Positions 45,964 to 57,438 of a stretch of DNA of 64,000 bases are shown in pieces (the first letter of the stretch is position 1; each line of letters opens with the position of its first letter). The stretch comes from Phlebiopsis flavidoalba (lineage: Eukaryota; Basidiomycota; Agaricomycetes; Polyporales; Phanerochaetaceae). The position numbers were made by a program, and so were the translations under genes. The stretch spans positions 248,001 to 312,000 of the forward strand of contig JAOCPU010000039.1 of the NCBI GenBank assembly GCA_035772785.1, given 5' to 3'. The notes below the pieces were generated by a model that searched no databases, was not told the DNA's origin, and saw only the letters and a list, made by a program, of their open reading frames with translations.

Positions 45964-48498
45964 TTACGTTGGATACATACAGTCACCATCGCCGTCTTTT
46001 CTCAGCCTCGACGTGCCCGTGGCAGCAGCAGAGCCCTGCGCCCGCTGGCGGAGGCGCGCCGCCCACGGCGACGACGACGGCGTGAAGAATCCGCGCTGTG
46101 CGCCGCGACCGCGCCCGGCGGCGCATGTGGATCTGCGTGCCCCGCCGCCGCGCCCGCGGGGTGCTGCAGCGCGAGCTCCCCCGACGCGGCGTCGTGCCAG
46201 ACGCAGCTGCGATCGCTCTCGGACGTGCAACCTTCTTCTGGCGCCACGCTGCCGTAGAACACCCCGCGCGAGAGTGACGCAGTCTCCGCTGCCCGCCGAC
46301 GAGCCGCACGGTACACGCTCCATTTGGGCCCGCCCAGATCCGCCGCCCCCAGCTTCTCCTTCAGCCGCTGCATCCTTGCGCCCGGATCGTGTCCCAGCGC
46401 GCGCCGCTTCGAGCATCCGTCCAGGTGGAAGAGTCGCTGCCGGAGAATCGAACAGGTGGAGATCGACCGTTGAATGCAGACTTGATAGTCGGGCCTGTCT
46501 GGGATTGCTCGGCTCAGGGTACAAAGGCTCCGTAGGGAACCTGCACGTATGAGCGTCGGAAGACGATGACGCGGGCGCGAAGCCGCGGGCTGGAGGCCGT
46601 GCAGGGTTGTCGGGGGCGGGGCAGATGGGGCTTGGGCGCGGCGGGTCGCGTTCCGCGTGCGAAACGATTCGCACAGCCTCGAGCGCGTCCTCGGCGGCCT
46701 GCTTTCGTCTCCGCATCCCACCGCCGCTGCACGGCGCCCGTAGAAGCCAAGGTCGAGCCGCCTGTTCCAGTGGCGCAGGGCCAAAACGCCGCGGTCTTGC
46801 GCATGACGAAACGCAGCATCTCGACATCGCTGTGGCGGTTGTAGCCTCGCCCAGGACCGGCAGGAGCATGTATTGGTGCGTAATGCCCAGATGGGGCGCC
46901 AGGACTATCGCGTGCCTTGCTTTGCGTTCAGACACTTCACGCCGCGCAATTGCCTGGTCCCACGATACGGTCCTGCGCCATCGCGTGCACGACGTAATGT
47001 CGTGCTAGCGCGCGGGCCGACCGTGTCGGGAGAAGCCATTTAAGGAGGATGTGTGAAGCTGGTCGTATTAGGTTCGGCGGATGGAGGTGTGTAGTGGCGC
47101 GACTCCGGGGTTGTTAATACCGAAGTACTTCGTCAGCGTCGGGTCTGCATAGGCCGGAATCCGGGCTCGCTGTGACGTTTCGCGGGATGGGAGAGGAGTA
47201 GTCAGAACCTCGAAAGGCTTGTATAGAGCTTGGAAATTTTTGCCTGACGCGACCAAGGAACACTCTAGCGTGGTGTTTGAGGGCAGCGGTCGAGAACGGT
47301 GCTGCGTGTAGCTGAAGGGGCGCGGATATCCGAATCGGCATCGGCCTGCTGCAAGTCTGTCCCCAGAACTCGAGTGGCGGCCGATCGGGTAATGTGAGGT
47401 CGACTCCATACGACAGACGAAGAAGCTTTTCAAACGATTCGTAGTCCATAGTCTCTTTCAAGACACGAAGAGTCAGGTCAACATTGAACGCAGTGACGGG
47501 GATCTTGTCTAGGCCCACATGTCGTTGACGAGTTTTGAGACAAATCTTTTGACATTGCCTGGACCATCCGCTCCTTGTCCTGGTGCCAGACGGGCAGAGT
47601 GAGTCTGTGACAGAGCGCCATGAGACAGAGCCCATAAGTCTTGTGCGTCTTCGGAACGCTTGCGGTAGTTTTCATCTCCCCTGCAGCACTTGCAGCGCGC
47701 CGACCATGGGTTGTGTCCATACGGCCGCAAACTGCTCGAGAATTGAAATGGTCATAGTCCTCCGCCTCGGTGGTGCGTATCCTGCCTCCCGCATATTGTT
47801 GATGATAGTCTGGTAGCGGACTTCGTGGACGTGTGGCACGCGTGGTCGCCTCTTCATCGACTCCATACGTCGATAGAGGTCGGCACGCGAGGCGGCGGGT
47901 GAGAGTGTGGACTTTCGGAGGACGCGTTGGTGGGTTTCCAGTGGGACGTTTCCGCAGGCCGTACTTAACTACGCTGAGCAGGTCGACATACATGCCCCCA
48001 GACCTGCGTCGGGTTGTCGCCTCCTCTCGCGACAGCGCCGCATCCAGCTCCTGCCTCCTCCGCTTCTGCAGCTTCTCCACAGGTGTCAACAGCGGCGCGG
48101 CCGGCCGGGTGTCCCTACCTGCTCGACCAGCGAGCCCAGGGTGCCCGCAAACTGGCACGGTGCGCTCGCGTGCAGCGTGGCGTTTTTTTGGTTGGACGGC
48201 CCCCGGGGCCGCAGGAGCGTGTTTAGCTTGAGTCTTCGTGCGGCATTGCGCGACATCGAATGCTCGCGGGCCCGCGGCGGCGAAGGAACGGCAGACTATA
48301 GAAAAAAGAGGCGGAGTGACCATCCTCACCCGAAAGCGTTCCCCCGCTCTCCGGCCAAAAATTGCCACGTGCGAAAAGCCCAAATGGGCAGGCGGCGGGG
48401 CGCCCGCTCTTGGGAGCGCTGCGCGGCTTTGATTTGTCCTTCTGACCCAGGACTCTTGTCCTGAACCACGAGAGGTAGGTGGGTGTATGCGCAATCAC
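45964..48498 (-). CDS. Pentatricopeptide-repeat (PPR) protein, probably mitochondrial
   Basis: Helical-repeat protein of the PPR type; fungal members bind organellar RNA in mitochondria. Reading down the minus strand: Ala/Arg-rich N-terminus (48498-48150); LTPVEKLQKRRRQELDAALS (about 48050); MYVDLLSVVKYGLRKRPTG; then a repeat-like helical pair VRYQTIINNMREAGYAPP (about 47775-47825), ILEQFAAV, GALQVLQEMKTT, KTHKTYGLCLMALCHRLTLP (about 47590-47650); FNVDLTLRVLKETMDY; EKLLRLSYGVDLTLPDRPPL; HAAPFSTAALNTT; PHLGITHQYMLLPVLGEA (about 46855-46905); DVEMLRFVMRKT; and an Arg/Glu-rich C-terminus to about 45964. The x(Y)xxLI..M...G...P pattern spaced about 35 residues fits PPR. Multiple +/-1 shifts. The exact protein within the PPR family is not named. 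Confidence 0.8.
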
Positions 48499-48548
48499 AT
48501 CGTCCGTAATTAAGCGTTCATAGATTATGCTGCCAAAAAGCTCGTAAT

Positions 48549-49079
48549 ATGTCAGAAGACGCTCAGCCGAATGAATTCCGTCTTAGTCGAAAGGGAAACT
48601 CGAGTGTCCCGCTGATTCGTACCACAAGCCGCCCGCCGCGGGGGGCGCTGTGCGAGGTTTTCATGGACGTGGGGGCCCAAGAGGCCGCCCGGATAGTCAT
48701 TTTTCTGACAGGCAACATCATCCATACAACACTGCTGGCCGTTATGTTCCTCCGCCGTCTGCACAAACGAATGCGGCTGTGGCTTACGGCCGCCGCCACG
48801 AAAACAAGGCCTTTCAGTCGACACCTTCCACCTGGTCTGGACATCCCCTATAGCAGATACCAGCCGGTGCCACCACACGAAAGCATGGTCAAGTCACAAT
48901 ACCAAACATTTCCGACCATGTCCAGCTCGCCTGGCATGCAGGGCATTGGCATTACGGAAGTTCAACAACGTCCTCTAAGCGAAGCCTCGCCTGACACTCC
49001 CCATCACCCTCCGCCGGATGTAGCCTTCTTTTTTCACAAAGCTTCTGAGAGAAAGCCGTTTCAGTCGAATTCGTACTAG
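48549..49079 (+). CDS. Gly/Arg- and Pro/Gln-rich N-terminal region, possibly of the downstream WD40 gene
   Basis: Starts MSEDAQPNEFRLSRKGNSS at 48549. A shift into another frame gives MRGFHGRGGPRGRPDSH (RGG-like, from 48650), then YGRRHENKAFQSTPSTWSGH. A shift back gives YSRYQPVPPHESMVKSQYQ, SSSPGMQGIGITEVQQRPLS, PDVAFFFHKASERKPFQS and stop TAG 49077-49079. This is a disordered, RNA-binding-like composition. The next + coding blocks (KTSSQYIKQEDTSQVKF near 49340, then 49540 onward) and the WD40 gene follow on the same strand with no clear promoter between, so these may be one gene whose stop at 49077 is a frame artefact. Confidence 0.45.
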   Translation: MSEDAQPNEFRLSRKGNSSVPLIRTTSRPPRGALCEVFMDVGAQEAARIVIFLTGNIIHTTLLAVMFLRRLHKRMRLWLTAAATKTRPFSRHLPPGLDIPYSRYQPVPPHESMVKSQYQTFPTMSSSPGMQGIGITEVQQRPLSEASPDTPHHPPPDVAFFFHKASERKPFQSNSY

Positions 49080-49529
49080 ACGGCGCACGCGGCCTCCAAC
49101 GCCGAAGCAGGGTTATGACCATAGAGACCTCCCACGGAAAAAGATTGCCACAAAGGAGCTATCAGTATGAAGAACTTTAGAGCACTGTGGCTACGCGAGC
49201 AGCTTTCCTGTGATTTGCACTACAGCACGACATCGATATCACGGGGGCATACGTGGCTAGACTCCACAGTTCATCTTGAGTACACAGTCGTAAGGACGAG
49301 CAGGACGCAAACGTGGGCCAGAAGACCTCTTCACAATATATCAAACAAGAGGATACGTCACAAGTCAAGTTTAGAACAATCACCCGCCATTCTCGCGTCT
49401 AGCAGTGGAACGGTTGATGTACCACAACGGGTTTCCCAGCCTCTCCACAAGACATCATCTTCCGTCGTATGTTCCGCTTGTTTAATCATAGTTATGCCTA
49501 GTTATGCGAATGATTGATTTCAATGCAGA

Positions 49530-51567
49530 AGCTACCCACCAAAGATGCCCGTTCATTTTCAAGATTACATTCAGCACGACGTGAGTGTCGTCTCTGTATA
49601 TAGTTTGAACTCACGCCCAGAACCTTCGCAGCCCTGGATCCCGAAGTCCGATTAGCAAACAAACGAGCCAGTCGGGTAAAGCATCGCCCATTAAGAAACA
49701 GCCTAGAAGCCACCTCTCCTTCAATGCTTCAGACGTCTCTATTACCGGTCGACATTGCAGGGAGGGATCTTACCCTCTACTAACTCTTCGACATCAACGC
49801 CGTCTGTGAAGGCGAGAAGCCCTTCCGTCCGCGCATCTCATTTATCGTGCCCGTAAACCCACCAATGGACGTCGAGATCATTGACCTTACCTCAGAACAA
49901 GACGAGGTGACCTGTACACCAGAAGACGACACCGTGAGACCTTCAAGGAGCCCGCCAAACGATAAACCGGTCTCAATAGAAGTTATCGAGATAGACGACG
50001 TCGACCCAGAACCCTGTGTAGTGTCCCCCGTCGCGGAGAAGCACAACACCTCCGTTCCGGCATATTCGTGTCTCTCCCTCAGCTCTGGGTCCTTCACAGT
50101 CGATCGGCACGGCGTCGTCGCGGATCGCCAGTTTGGGCGGACTCAGATATGCCCCGCGGCCGTCACGCGGACACCGCATACTGAGTCTGGGCCGACTCGC
50201 GACCCTGACGAAGATCTCGCGCCGCAGATTGCACATCTACAGGATGATTTGGAGTCTTCTGACATGGACTGTGATTCGGACGAGCTTGCTGATGACGAGC
50301 CCGCTGCTTCGGGCTGGGGGCGTAGACGGCAATGAGGAGCTAGACATAATCAAAAGACCCCATGAGAAGCCCTAGACGCCTTTTGTCGACGTCCGGTAAT
50401 GGTCTATACATGGTGACCATGCGGGGCGCCGTTTCATTGGATGAGTTGGGATGCACCTAGGTATGATACATGTAATTTTGCAACAGGTTACAACTAATAT
50501 TTGTTTGTCGTAGAAAGCAGCATCACGTCTATCTTCCTGGCGATTCGGAGGTCAGGGAGAATGTAGAAGACGCTTGCTTAGTTGCGAGCGAAACCGGACA
50601 GACGTTTGTCGTCTCGGCAGTAACTCGCAAACAATGTCAAATCTCGATGTTGCCTGTGTCTGACGACGCACAACTGGTACTAACATTTCTCCAAAAAAGT
50701 ATCGTTTTGATGATCCCTTTCATTCTTTAGATACCTCCTTGTCATATGTTCGAGGGACCCAAGAGAGAAGTCCGCCAGAGCGAAGAAAAAAATCAGTGCA
50801 GTACGCGCTTTGACGCAGCCAGGAATGTTTGTTACTGGAGGCTACGACCACCGTATACATCTCTGGACAATTCCAGCAGACGCCCCGCATACTTCGATGC
50901 GCGAGCTACCTTTCCAGCACTCATCGATTGTGCAGTCGCTTCTTCCTCTACGCGACACAAGCCACAAGCTGGCTACCGCTGGAGCAGACTGTAGGGTCAA
51001 CATTTGGGAGTTAGCTGCTGAACGGTAGTAAACACATTCAGAGTGTCTAATTCTGTGTTTCACCTCCATCGTACTGCGCTTCCATTCTGCATGCTGTTGG
51101 AGGTCGTAACATCCTCTGTGATGTAGAACAGCAACTGATGATATGACTAGGTCGCGCACCGAGAGCTGCAGTTCGAGATACGGGACTACCGAGCGGTTCC
51201 AGTCAAACCTACGCTGCGTTTTGGTTTTTCATACCGAAGTTTTACAAAGTCGATACACGCGAGGTCAGACCTCAAGACCATTTGCGTTACACTTCTCACC
51301 CAGTTTTTGTACGCTATAGGAGACTGTCAACGGCTATAATTTCGCGTGCGGCGATCGGAGGGATAAACGTGCGCATCTGGGACATTCGAAATCCAGTCAA
51401 TGAACTTTCTATCTGTGAGTTAATGTTTCGATCTAAGCTAGTAAAGGATCTAATTCCTGAAGGTTTCATGTTTTCCTGACCATCGAACGATGGATGTGGC
51501 ATTTCGAGGAGGAGATATTGTTGCATGTTCGGACGACTTTCGCATCAGCATTCTCAGTACAATTTAG
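49530..51567 (+). CDS. WD40-repeat protein with acidic disordered N-terminal region
   Basis: Scaffold-type protein with a C-terminal beta-propeller. N-terminal exons: VHFQDYIQHD, a GTGAGT intron, ISKQTSQSGKASPIKKQPRS; then a long acidic exon at 49847-50335 (VEIIDLTSEQDEVTCTPEDD, IEVIEIDDVDPEPC, SDMDCDSDELADDE). After an intron ending near 50511: VYLPGDSEVRENVEDACLVA, ETGQTFVVSAVTRKQCQISM. Then WD strands FVTGGYDHRIHLWTI (50825) and LATAGADCRVNIWEL (about 50970). After another intron, VAHRELQFEIRDYRAVP (about 51152), then VRIWDIRNPVNEL (about 51368), FRGGDIVACSDDFRISILS and stop TAG 51565-51567. GxD...WDxR repeats are spaced about 45-60 residues. The order matches a WD40 family I know from Agaricomycetes, unnamed. 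Several small shifts. Confidence 0.8.
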
Positions 51568-51770
51568 TAGCTCGTATAATCAGGCCACCCGTGATAGCTT
51601 GTTAGTCTTCAGTGTGGCGTCGACCAACTCTCGAGTTGATTTGAGCGAACTTGAAGACCTTCCTTATTCGGCACGCACCGGCCGTCTCCGTTCCGGGCCG
51701 ACGGAGGATCCCCGAACGCGCATACCGCATCTCATTCATTCCGCCCACCGACTCCGGGTTCCCATTCTCC

Positions 51771-52320
51771 ATGGACCGCGCTCGCCGTCTCGAGAGCGCG
51801 CAGCGGGCGTATGACATCCAATGCAAGTACGTGCAGGCGCCTCGACGGTGCTGCCCGATTCACATTCCTCGGGCTCGGGCTCGCGGTTATCGGGCACCAC
51901 ACCTGGCCGTTCTTCAAGTAAGCTGCAGCCCCCTCGTGTGCCGTCATGCGCCTGCGTGGAAGACTGGTTGACCGCGGTCCTCATTTCTCTCACAGACGGC
52001 AGACATTGGCATTCAAGGGCTTTCTGGTCACAGGCTGTGAGTATCGATGTCTCTATCCAGACGTTACCCTAGTCTGCTTATTCAACGGCCTGTGCAGTCA
52101 CGATCTTCGGGCTGGTGACGTACGCTGAGGATGCGCTGCAAAACTTGAGAAAGAAGAACGTATCAGGGAGGGTGCGATCAGAAAAGAGGCCAGACTCGAT
52201 TTGAGCCGGCGAGGGATGGTCCCTACCGAAACTGCTATCGCACAGTGGAGGGAGGCCCGACTAAAGGAGATGGCAGAAGCTCAAGCCGCAGAGGCAAACG
52301 GCGCATCGCCCACAGCATAG
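51771..52320 (+). CDS. Small single-pass membrane protein, unrecognised
   Basis: Start MDRARRLESAQRAYDIQCK at 51771, ending at a GTACGT donor (about 51829); an acceptor CTCACAG near 51992; then RRQTLAFKGFLVTG, another GTGAGT intron (about 52037-52098, acceptor GTGCAG), then TIFGLVTYAEDALQ. After a shift: EERIREGAIRKEARLDLSRR, GMVPTETAIAQWREARLKEM, AEAQAAEANGASPTA, stop TAG 52318-52320. The assembled protein would be about 100 residues: a basic N-terminal helix, one TM helix formed across the intron (FLVTG...IFGLVTYAE), and a charged C-terminal helix. This looks like a small mitochondrial or ER membrane protein conserved in fungi, but I cannot name it. Confidence 0.6.
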
Positions 52321-52479
52321 AAATCAAGCCCGCTGTCGTTTAAGATAGTAACATTATAGATACGAATGCAATCATGTGAGTCCATGCTGTAAATGTAGAC
52401 GTTCTTGTGATTACACGCCAGAAACAAGAACAGATTACATCATCTTTGTAATATGTTCTACTGCAAAATCAAGTCCGAT

Positions 52480-54960
52480 GCGAATCAGATCCAGAGAAGC
52501 CAAAAACATCAGTCCGTGTATACATGCAGAATCCTACTGGCCAGCTTCCGCTCGCGACCGGATAGCCGTAAGACTGGCTCGGCGGAACCTGGGCGGAACG
52601 GGCAACGGCCCAGGGTACGCAGGTTGCTGCTGCGTGGGGCGAAACCCACGGAACGATGACGCAGCCAGTGCCATCGTGTGGCTCGTTGCGCCGCCATAGT
52701 TTGCCTGCGGAGGCGGAGGAACATGCTGGTACATCGAGTGTTGCGGGGTCTGTTGCTGACTCTGGCTGTGCTGGCTCTGGGGATGCGCAGGGTAGCCCAT
52801 CGGAGGAGTCTGGGGGGCCCTGGTGAGGCGAGAAACCTGGCGGTGTTCCGGCGCGCGGCTGACTCTGGCCTGTGTGCGACGGATACACAGGTGAGGCTTG
52901 TGGCTGCATCTGACCCGTATGTGACGGGTACACTGGCGAGGCCTGTGGCTGCATCTGGCTTGGATGAGACGGATACAGGGGGGATGATTGGTTCAGGCTG
53001 CCCTGGCGAGAAGGTATGTTGGGGTATGCTCCCGATTGTGATGGCGCGCGGGACGGTGCACGAGATGGCGCTCGTGGAGGCGGAAGAGGCGGTGGACCTG
53101 GAATCGCGGATAATTGGGACCCTGGAGGATATGGCAGCGTCGACCCACTGGCAGTTGGTGGCCGGGTTAATAGAGTCGATGTTGATGCGCTTGAAGAGAG
53201 GGGAGGCGGCGGCGGGATGTTGTTGTATTGAGGGTAACCTGTAGGCGGTTGGACACCTTGAACTGCGGTGGTACATGACAGGCGTGTTGCATGCCAATGG
53301 TGAGTGTCGACGTCTAACTATCTGGTTGCCTTGGTTAGCACCAGGTACAGGTAATGGCCTCGAGCCCCCTTGGCTGCCTCCCGGGAAAGATCCCATTCTG
53401 CGCAAGAGGCGGAGGCGGAGGTATCGCTTGACGTGTTGGGTCGTTATACCCTTGTGGATACTCTATTTGCGCGGCGGGGGGAATGGGTTGATTATGCTGC
53501 GGCACTACGTGGGCGGTGGTGGGGGAGTGGAATGGCCTTGACCGTGCTCTGTCGGGGTACGTTACAGACTGAGGTGGTGGAGGGTGGGGTACTGGTACGG
53601 GAAAGTGGATGGTGGCCTGAGTGACTCATGCTTGACGATGTAGGTAATGCATTGCGGCGCTCGCGGCGCCCAGCCGGCGGAGGGGGTATTGATACTGATA
53701 TGCGGGCTGCTGTGACGGGGCAATGGAGTGGTACGACGAAGAGGGACGGGCTGTAGCATAGGGCCACCACCTGGGTACTGCTGTGAGGCTACAAATGAGA
53801 AGTTGGACGGCGGCGGGGGTCGGGCCGAGTTTATAGGGGCTACAGGAGAAGCACTGTAGAGGCTAGGATGGTCCTGCAGATTGCGCTTGGATGAGGAGGC
53901 GTATGTATTTGCTGCTGATGCTGCTGCAGTTTGTGGAGGGCCAGGAGGCACATGCGTGGCAGACACCGGTGGAGGATAATAAGCCAGTGTTCTTTTGAGT
54001 TATCGGCTGGAAACCTGACGAAGTCGGGTGTGGAGACTGGCATATAAATCCTGAGGATGCCGTGGGTAGGCTGTGCCTCGGATGACGCGAAACCTCCCGG
54101 ATACACCGAGCTTGGTCTGCCAGGGGTCCCACCCCTCGTAAGGCGGATGAATAGACTGACGCCCTGGCTGTGACGATGGCGGGTTCTGGGGAGTGTATGA
54201 CTGAAATCCAGTTGATGTTGGTGTGATAGGCCGGTTATAGTTGTATCCATTAGGATCATTTGGTGAATACGGCGAATACCCTTCATAACTGCCTTTGTCG
54301 TGACTGAGGATCCAAATAACCAGACCGGGACGGTGGCATCGGCTGCTGCTGAGACTGGAACGCACTAGAAATAGCCTGAGGTAGCTGTGAGTCATCGTTC
54401 GTGTCTATCTAGACCCAAGCTTACCGGAAGACTAGTTCGCCTGGTGATCATGCTACCTGCTGCTTGCTGCGGCTGCCCTGAGGGGGCTGGGGCTGTTGTC
54501 GCTGTACACTCAACATGCCAAAGTCATTGGAGAGAGAATCCATGGAAGATACACTGTTGTGTGAGCGATTCGTCCGTCATATGGCGCTTTGTACAGATCG
54601 ACTTTGGCCATTGAGCTTGATGGCCTGAGCGCGGGCGGCGGTACGGGATCTCGGCGGGCATTGGCGAATACTGAGCTAGAGGACGACACCGGCGGGATGA
54701 TATTGACGCGAAATCGTTGATATTCTCCGTCGATGAGGTGCGCTGGACCATTCGAAGGACCACAAACGAACGGGGGGGGACCACCATATTGTTTCTTGAT
54801 TTTGTGTTTAGCAACGCTTTTCTTGGCTGGTGCTGGCTCCTGTGTCACGTTCAGCTGTAATATTCCGACACAGATGATCATCATACGAAACATTGCCGAC
54901 CAAAAGGTGAGTTGCCAAGGTAAAACTTCGCCACTGTACTTTTCCTTTGTTCATGATTGT
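52480..54960 (-). CDS. Gln/Pro/Tyr-rich low-complexity protein, unrecognised
   Basis: Minus-strand gene with exons over about 2.4 kb. N-terminal block: KHKIKKQYGGPPPFVCGPS, GPAHLIDGEYQRFRVNIIPP, VFANARRDPVPPPALRPSSS (54620-54850). Then SPYSPNDPNGYNYNRPITPT, STGFQSYTPQNPPSSQPGRQ (about 54150-54270), PPPPSNFSFVASQQYPGGGP (about 53760-53830), QPPTGYPQYNN-like blocks, and 15-residue repeats of the type QPQASPVYPSHTGQM (52881-52970). The end is MGYPAHPQSQHSQSQQQTPQ then HSMYQHVPPPPQANYGG and FRGFRPTQQQPAYPGP (52600-52800). This resembles a transcriptional co-regulator or condensate-forming protein. No folded domain is identifiable except possibly near the N-terminus. Frame shifts are frequent; the ends are approximate. 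Confidence 0.6.
52881..52970 (-). repeat. 45-bp coding tandem repeat, two full copies
   Basis: Two adjacent 45-bp units (52881-52925 and 52926-52970) share most bases; a partial third begins at 52971. On the minus strand they encode 15-residue units like QPQASPVYPSHTGQM within the Gln/Pro-rich gene. The exact multiple-of-three length and intact frame support protein-level selection on this gene. Confidence 0.85.
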
Positions 54961-56099
54961 GAACCACTCTATTCTCACACGGTTAATCATGATACTCATG
55001 TAGGCCGAGCTCTCATGTACTCACCATCCGTCCTCTCCCTTCGTCAGAACCGTTCCGTTAGATCCTACACTTTAGTTTCCCCAATAAAGTCTGGCTCTCT
55101 GGACAATCCTCGGCGTAACATCCCACAGTCATGTACTTTCCACTCTTTAATGGCTCTCAACGGTCCCTTATCCTTCTTAGAGAGGCGGCGTGGGTGGTGC
55201 CGCGCCAGGAGGCACAGGAGGTTTCGCTGTCCGTCTTCGCTCTCAGGACAGTAAAAGCGAATTTCCCCTCATCCCATTCGGAATGCTAGGCCACCGCGTT
55301 TTATCGCCTTGGTCCGTCGTTTCTCGCCCATTGAGTTGTACAAGACAGTAGTGGATCCATGCTTTCCGATGTGTCGTTATTTCATTGTTTTGTAAAATTT
55401 CTCTATGGGGGACAAGTTGGTTAAAGCTAAATTGAGCTAATGGAGCTGAACCTGTACGTCACTGCATGGGGAGGGGGTGGGGGGAGATGCCGAAGGGCTA
55501 GAACAGTCACCCAAACCCGCTCTTGAGAAAAACTAAGCGATGAGTGTTACAAGTCTCACGATGGTTCAGAGACATTTAGGCCCCCCCCCGTTGACGTTGT
55601 CCGTCGATGTCGACGTTCTATTGCGGCGGAGGTTAGTGATAGTTTATAACGGAGGAAGTAGACCAGTACCCGTAAGGCAACCGCAGCCTGCCCAGCCCGA
55701 CATCCAACCTGATGTCCAAGTTCAACGCTAAGCAAACCGCCGGGATTTCTGTAGATCGTCCTTCCACGTCCATATCCGGCCACAACTTGGCGTCCCAATT
55801 GCCCCGAGCAAGTGGCCGCGGGCGCTCATCGGGCGCGGAAATACCCGAGACAAACCTTTACTCAACATTTCACCCCTCTACTGGCCGACCCCGTTAATAG
55901 TTGTCGTTGTGTTCATCATGAAGGCCGGAGACGCCCGGGTAACGTAAAGCAGGTGTTTTTCCAATGCTACAACTCACACAAATCTTTTCTCTACAGAAGT
56001 TCCAACATGCGGCTAACGCACAGGCATGGCGCACCACGACGAGTGCAGTGCACATAGTCATCATGCGGCGCAAGACCAGCATCCCCATCTAGTGCTGTC
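54961..56099. other. Unassigned region between divergent candidates
   Basis: Contains + ORFs at 54733-55254 (its beginning overlaps the gene on the other strand) and 55540-55731 without motifs. Around 55812-55990 a + frame shows a possible TCTACAG acceptor (near 55996). No gene is called. The promoter of the minus-strand Gln/Pro-rich gene should lie at the left edge. Confidence 0.35.
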
Positions 56100-57438
56100 C
56101 GGGCACATAAGGTTTTCCCATCCTTGAATATAAGCTGGGGGTTTTCGACTCGCAAGGTCTAGGAGCATCTACTGCAAAGTGGGTAGCTGTTTGCCGCATG
56201 CAAAACCACGGTGCTCGTGAGTGTAGGACGTCCGCTGTCGTGAACAATCTCGATTCGACTTATGAATGGAGGCCCAACCCGTTTTGTGTTCTGTGCAATT
56301 CACACATTTAGTCTACGATTCTGAGAGGGGAGTTCGAATTAGTTTCGCATACGCACCGTTTTAGCGACAAGGTCCCAACGCCGGGAGGATTGCATTGTCG
56401 TAGCGTTAGTACCGAACACTGAAGAAATTGGGACATAGGCATGCGATACAAGAAGGTCAGTACAAGAACGGGCACCCTAAACCGCCCGCAGCCTACCAAG
56501 GGTTCCAAACGTCGACATGTGGCCCACTCTGGCATGAAATGTTGGGATCAATGTCCCGCTAGGTGACGGCTGTCGGTAGCACACGTAACCCTATTTCCTC
56601 GGAACGTTTTGCCCCTGCGAGTAGTATGGGTTGCTAGCGCCGAGAGGAGGAGCTATGCTTCCTTGTAGCAAGGTAGGCAGGTGAGTTTTTTCAGGACGTG
56701 AGTTTTGTCTCCAAAAATCGAGGTCATATGGCAGGGAATAGAAGCGACTATATGCTCGTCAGTTACTTCGCCGCTTCAGCATAACATCTTTGCGTGGTCA
56801 GACTTACAGGGACGTTGGCATCGTCCCATAACGTATCTAGACCCCAGGCCATTCGTCATACGTAGGCAAATATTAGGTGGCGGGGGTGTTTGACCACCTG
56901 CAGAACCGTTGTGAGCCTTCTGAAGTAAAAGTGGCTGTACCACGTACCGTAGATGTTTACTAAATTGCATCATGGATCCTAGAGCTCCAAGTTACTCGCA
57001 GCCGTTACTAACATTCTTACTTTGCGTTCGCAGAGTCTAGTGATATCCACGCTAGATGGGTGAGCTCGACGCTCAGCATGCATGGCCGTTTCGCTGTGGC
57101 ACCGGAAGAAATGCTGGACCGATGGCATTAGAGTCTTCCTCGAGGGTCTTAGGTTCATGTGTTAGATACTTGCGGACTTACCGACATCGTGACTGAGAAC
57201 TGAGATCGTCCGACAGGGTAACGATTGGTGTGGGGTCCCCGGGGGCACGTAGTCACCTGGTGTAACCCTGAGTGGCGTCAGCGCCGATATATCCGGCCGT
57301 TGGGGAAAGCAGCGGGATCAGGGCGCCCAGTTGCCGTCGCCGCGGGGTGTTCAAGGTGTAGTAATAAGAGACACCAAGTTGAAAGTCCATGCGTCAAATT
57401 TGTAGCTGGGACTGCCTCTTCCGATAACAACAGGTAAA
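56100..57438 (+). CDS. Putative multi-exon gene with a Cys-pair exon (unrecognised)
   Basis: A discontinuous series of open + blocks. At about 56129-56305: EYKLGVFDSQGLGASTAKWV, AVCRMQNHGARECRTSAVV, NPFCVLCNSHI. At 56708-56893: KIEVIWQGIEATICSSVTSP, FAWSDLQGRWHRPITYLDPR, PFVIRRQILGGGGV. At 57228-57438: WGPRGHVVTWCNPEWRQRR, then GCSRCSNKRHQVESPCVKFV, AGTASSDNNR ending at a GTAAAT donor. The last block has the spacing C-x2-C-x10-C and resembles the CKRCHQ...C block of the putative gene at 26016-26951. No known domain is recognised. Whether these blocks belong to one gene is inference, and stops separate them in the raw sequence. Confidence 0.3.
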
